DNA of 64,000 nt from assembly GCF_009870785.1 (NCBI RefSeq), contig NZ_WTWX01000009.1:1-64000 (forward strand), given 5' to 3'. Below the pieces are notes generated by a model, which was not told where the DNA came from, made no database searches, and saw only the letters and a program-made list of their open reading frames with translations. Position 1 is the stretch's first letter, and every line of letters begins with the position of its first letter. The DNA comes from Paenibacillus sp. An7 (GTDB lineage Bacteria > Bacillota > Bacilli > Paenibacillales > Paenibacillaceae). Shown one piece after another: positions 61,216 to 64,000 of the stretch. The position numbers and the translations under genes were made by a program.

Positions 61216-61989
61216 ATGTTGGACAACAAAGTCGCTCTGATTACAGGAAGCGCTAAGGGACTTGGCAAGATGACAGCACTTCAGCTTGCAGCAGAAGGAT
61301 ATGATATTGCTCTGAATTATGTACATAGTCAGAAGGAAGCAGAGGAATTATGTGCAGCTGTCAAAGAACGGGGTGTTCGTTGCATCGCAGTACAGGCGGA
61401 CATATGTAAGGCAGAAGATATCGAACGGTTGATCTCAACAGTAGAGCATAAGCTTGGTGTAGTGGATATACTTATAAACAATGCCGGTCCTTTTATTAGG
61501 GATCGAAAGCTGTTTTCCGAATATACGCAAGAAGATATTATTATGTTAACGCAAGGAAATCTGGTAGGGACGATGTTGTTAGATCATCGGGTGCTTCCGG
61601 GTATGCGGAAGAAAAATTGGGGCCGAATTATCCATTTCGGATTCAGTCATGCCGGTGAAGCGAGATCTTGGCCACAACGGGCGGTTTATGCCTCTGCGAA
61701 GGTAGGGCTTGTTTCTTTTACAAAGACGCTTGCCGTCGAAGAAGCACCTTATGGCATTACTGTAAATATGATTTGCCCTGGTGATATCAGGGGAGCACAT
61801 AAAGAGATGACCATTGAACAAGTAAGTGGTTTAATTGATAAGGAGACACCAAGAGGAAGACCAGGAAGCGGAGAAGATGTAGCAAGAGTTATTCATTATC
61901 TATGTAAGAACCAATCGGACTTTATAACTGGGAATATTATGGATATATCGGGAGGACTTGATCCTATTCGTCCAACCATTACAGAATAA
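61216..61989 (+). CDS. Short-chain dehydrogenase/reductase
   Basis: 257 residues. Classical SDR: TGSAKGLG at residues 10-17, NNAG, catalytic Ser (FGFSHAG), YASAK (Tyr-x3-Lys) and GNIMDISGGLDP at the C-terminus. It resembles FabG-type reductases but lies apart from fatty-acid genes. The substrate is unknown. AGGAGGAGGAAGGG precedes the ATG. Confidence 0.9.
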   Translation: MLDNKVALITGSAKGLGKMTALQLAAEGYDIALNYVHSQKEAEELCAAVKERGVRCIAVQADICKAEDIERLISTVEHKLGVVDILINNAGPFIRDRKLFSEYTQEDIIMLTQGNLVGTMLLDHRVLPGMRKKNWGRIIHFGFSHAGEARSWPQRAVYASAKVGLVSFTKTLAVEEAPYGITVNMICPGDIRGAHKEMTIEQVSGLIDKETPRGRPGSGEDVARVIHYLCKNQSDFITGNIMDISGGLDPIRPTITE

Positions 61990-61992
61990 AAG

Positions 61993-62022
61993 AAGAGAGT
62001 CCCGAATAGGGGACTCTCTTAT
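61993..62022. terminator. Terminator between the SDR and nfu genes
   Basis: AAGAGAGTCCC and GGGACTCTCTT around a short loop, bidirectional. Confidence 0.85.
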
Positions 62023-62037
62023 ATGCTGAGGGGATGA

Positions 62038-62286
62038 TTAGAATACTTGAACTACTTCTTGTACGCCCTCTACTTCTTCAACGAGTGCGCGTTCAATCCC
62101 TGCTTTTAATGTAATGGTGGAGCTTGGGCAACTACCGCAAGCACCCATTAGTTTCAGCTTAACGATGCCGTCTTCAACATCAACCAATTCCACGTCACCG
62201 CCATCGCGTTGCAGGAATGGGCGAAGTTTATCAAGAACTTCTAGAACTTCATCATACATGGTGCTGCTTTGTACGTTTTCGCTCAT
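62038..62286 (-). CDS. yutI: NifU-like Fe-S scaffold protein (Nfu/YutI)
   Basis: 82 residues. A single NifU C-terminal domain with the cluster-binding CGSC (Cys50 and Cys53 in GACGSCPSS). It carries [4Fe-4S] clusters to target enzymes such as LipA, which is also encoded here. AAAGGAGTTGAC precedes the ATG at 62286. Divergent from yuzB, with fewer than 85 bases between their starts. Confidence 0.94.
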   Translation of the reverse strand: MSENVQSSTMYDEVLEVLDKLRPFLQRDGGDVELVDVEDGIVKLKLMGACGSCPSSTITLKAGIERALVEEVEGVQEVVQVF

Positions 62287-62367
62287 ATTGTCAACTCCTT
62301 TCCTTCCCTTTATTATAGTACAATTGAAGTCAAAATAAAATGGTCAAAACTGAAGCAGGTGAATAAT

Positions 62368-62619
62368 TTGAGACCCATTATTGAATTTTGTACCAACAAC
62401 ATGCATTTTGGAACAGATGAAATCTTTGAGGCACTGGAAGAAAACCTCGAATACGATGTAATCGAATACGGATGCCTCACGAATTGCGGACAATGCAGCA
62501 GCACTCCATTTGCTCTTGTGAATGGGGAAGTTGTCACAGCAACAAGTGCAAAAGAATTGCATGAAGCCATTTTGTCCAAAATTGCAGAAATTGACGCATG
62601 GAATGACCTGGATCTTTAA
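62368..62619 (+). CDS. yuzB: YuzB family protein
   Basis: 83 residues from the TTG at 62368 (CAGGTG upstream), matching the DUF1450/YuzB size. Cys8 and a CLTNCGQC cluster (Cys36, Cys40, Cys43) suggest metal or Fe-S binding; function unknown. Genes yutI-yuzB-yutJ form the same neighbourhood as in B. subtilis. It is convergent with yutJ. Confidence 0.85.
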   Translation: MRPIIEFCTNNMHFGTDEIFEALEENLEYDVIEYGCLTNCGQCSSTPFALVNGEVVTATSAKELHEAILSKIAEIDAWNDLDL

Positions 62620-62637
62620 AGGAAGAAACTTTCTTCT

Positions 62638-63699
62638 TTAACCCAGATGACGTTTCGACATCCAGAGGACACCGCTTTTTAGAATCCGCGGAACACGTCC
62701 CATCATCGATGTCTTACCCATAAGCCCAAAACCAGCTTTCTTGCCAAGTGCTCCTAGAGTACCGCGCAGTTTGAGAGCTTCGGTTTTGGGTTTTTCATTC
62801 TTCCAAAGTGCATGAATGATATGTGCAATGTGTTCTCCTTGCACTTCAGCAGCCTGTGCGCTTGGTGCAAAAGGAAGGCTTGCACAGTCACCCACTACAT
62901 ATACTTCAGGATATTCAGGAATTTGATAATACTCGTTAAGAGTAACACGACCTTGGGGATCTTTCTGTACATTCAAATCACGGACGATTTTTACAGGCTG
63001 AATTCCTGCAGTCCATATTACCGCATCCGTTACGATTTCTTCATCTCGGTTATAAATGGCATGAGGTTCTACTCTGGATACCGAGATATGATTTTTAATC
63101 TCTACCTGATGTTCTGCGAACCATTCTCCTACATAAGCAGATAATCGCTGCGGAAAAGCGGAAAGAACACGGTCACCTCTGTCCAAGATGGTTACATTTA
63201 GATCTGAACGGCTTTCTCTGATTTCTGCAGCAATCTCGACCCCGCTGAGTCCTCCTCCTACAATGTGAACTTGACCGTAAGGTTTAATTTCACTTACGCG
63301 CAGATAGGTCTCACGTGTGCTTCGGAAGCTTTGAATGGTATTACTGCATTCTTCTGCACCCGGAGTTCCATGAAAACGGTCCGTGCACCCAAGACCAATA
63401 ACTAATTGGTCATACGGAAGAGGGTCCTCATTTTGAATTTGAATTACTTTTCCTTCTAAATCAATAGATTCAACTTCACCATATTTATAGGTCAGACGTT
63501 CATGAACAGGGTACTGCACACGCAGATCATAATCAGATACAGTCCCTGCAGCTAGTGCATAATATTCAGTTTTGAGCCCTTGAAAAGGCATACGGTCCAC
63601 GAGGACAATCTGGGTATCATTTGGGATAGAGCCTTCAAGAAGATGTTTAATAACGGTAAGACCGCCGTAGCCGCCTCCGAGGATAACGATATTTTTCAT
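62638..63699 (-). CDS. yutJ: NADH dehydrogenase-like FAD oxidoreductase (YutJ)
   Basis: 353 residues. A type II NADH dehydrogenase-like flavoprotein: N-terminal FAD motif GGGYGG (residues 8-13), NAD motif GGGLSGVE, DAVIWTAGI, and the second FAD element VYVVGDCAS. The C-terminal membrane-binding helix of typical NDH-2 is reduced to a basic tail (LKSGVLWMSKRHLG). It probably oxidizes NAD(P)H; the acceptor is unknown. AGGAAGTTAATTCGTC precedes the ATG at 63699. Confidence 0.9.
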   Translation of the reverse strand: MKNIVILGGGYGGLTVIKHLLEGSIPNDTQIVLVDRMPFQGLKTEYYALAAGTVSDYDLRVQYPVHERLTYKYGEVESIDLEGKVIQIQNEDPLPYDQLVIGLGCTDRFHGTPGAEECSNTIQSFRSTRETYLRVSEIKPYGQVHIVGGGLSGVEIAAEIRESRSDLNVTILDRGDRVLSAFPQRLSAYVGEWFAEHQVEIKNHISVSRVEPHAIYNRDEEIVTDAVIWTAGIQPVKIVRDLNVQKDPQGRVTLNEYYQIPEYPEVYVVGDCASLPFAPSAQAAEVQGEHIAHIIHALWKNEKPKTEALKLRGTLGALGKKAGFGLMGKTSMMGRVPRILKSGVLWMSKRHLG

Positions 63700-63819
63700 G
63701 ACGAATTAACTTCCTTTCTTATGCGATCTTGCAAAGATGTTAGTTTACGCTCGGTCATGATGCATTTGGCCGGGTGGGGATGATGGGATAATGAATGGAA
63801 TTGCTGAAGCAATAAAATT

Positions 63820-63850
63820 GGATTCAGCTCTATAGTAAAGAGCTGAATCC
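63820..63850 (-). terminator. Terminator after the MqnE-like gene
   Basis: GGATTCAGCTCT and AGAGCTGAATCC form a perfect 12-base stem just past the gene's stop; on the minus strand ATTTTATT follows. Confidence 0.8.
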
Positions 63851-63879
63851 ATATGGGAACTCTTTCAAGTATCAGGTCA

Positions 63880-64000
63880 TTATTCGAAAACTTCGATCTC
63901 ATTATAGAAGGTGTCACGTTCAACGGGAATACGGCCTGCACCTTTTACAAGCCAGATTAATTCTTTACGAGTCAGCCCTGCAGGTGTAAGCGCACCGGCA
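63880..64000 (-). CDS. mqnE: C-terminal end of a radical SAM protein resembling aminofutalosine synthase (MqnE), partial
   Basis: Only the last 39 residues lie in the window (the 5' part runs off the end at 64000). The sequence AGALTPAGLTRKELIWLVKG then AGRIPVERDTFYNEIEVFE ends at TAA (63880-63882). The GRIPVERDT motif with a preceding helix is typical of the C-terminus of MqnE/CofH-like radical SAM enzymes of futalosine-route menaquinone synthesis. With so little visible the assignment is tentative. Confidence 0.6.
   Translation of the reverse strand, partial: AGALTPAGLTRKELIWLVKGAGRIPVERDTFYNEIEVFE

Overview
The window looks like chromosomal DNA of a low-to-moderate GC, endospore-forming Firmicute, most likely a Paenibacillus or close relative. 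This is inferred from content: sporulation genes (yunB, lytH, ylbJ, sspI, two alpha/beta SASPs), Bacillus-type riboregulators (tryptophan T-box, S-box/SAM-I), frequent TTG starts behind strong GGAGG Shine-Dalgarno sites, and Bacillus-like gene neighbourhoods (trnD-like tRNA order; yunB-lytH-lipA-yutD; nfu-yuzB-yutJ; yjbI near pepF). I see no phage, plasmid, insertion sequence or CRISPR array. No database search was run, so names rest on motif and family recognition.

Layout. 1-1050: the 3' part of a large tRNA operon (Asp, Phe, Thr, Tyr, Trp, His, Gln, Gly, Cys, Leu-TAA, an aberrant Arg-like tRNA, Leu-CAA), closed by a perfect palindromic terminator. 1051-1418: a gene-free stretch with inverted and tandem repeats. 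1419-6208: an envelope-stress locus (LiaI-like, PspA, PspC, second PspA, then LiaF-LiaS-LiaR). 6313-18747: a hypothetical protein, glucose-6-phosphate dehydrogenase 1, an SDR, release factor 3 with a possible leader peptide, SspI, a KtrA-type K+ regulator, a SpoU methyltransferase, YpuA, an HxlR regulator, and a pentose-phosphate cluster (second zwf, gnd, tal). 18923-28610: sporulation and housekeeping genes (yunB, lytH, lipA, yutD, nadK, ylbJ, truncated haemoglobin, yycC, pepF).

28710-37090: two near-identical SASP genes in opposite orientation around galM-like and T-box-trpS genes, then yfhP, ctaB, sco, a toprim protein and an MFS transporter. 37272-45376: a wall-related block made of a membrane protein, a CvpA-like/transglutaminase fusion and three tandem class B penicillin-binding proteins. 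45476-49244: mntABCD behind a clear MntR box. 49468-55445: HAD hydrolase, DUF456, YtgP flippase, DUF2515, thioredoxin-like protein, ctaA. 55607-64000: a UbiD-family decarboxylase, a HEPN protein, a SAM-riboswitch metNIQ operon, an SDR, nfu-yuzB-yutJ, and the C-terminal end of a radical SAM protein resembling aminofutalosine synthase (MqnE).

Functional themes. (1) Envelope integrity: Lia/Psp, PBPs, the flippase and the transglutaminase protein. (2) Respiration: ctaA, ctaB, sco, nfu, YutJ, and possibly futalosine-route menaquinone via UbiD and MqnE. (3) NADPH and pentose phosphate: two G6PDHs, gnd, tal, NAD kinase. (4) Metal and amino-acid homeostasis: MntR-mnt, T-box-trpS, SAM-metNIQ. Nothing here is clearly a new defence or mobile system. 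The most unusual items are the PBP triplication, the double-PspA lia locus, the aberrant tRNA-Arg, the possible uORF before prfC, the hairpin leader before the UbiD gene and a stand-alone HEPN protein with an intact RNase motif.
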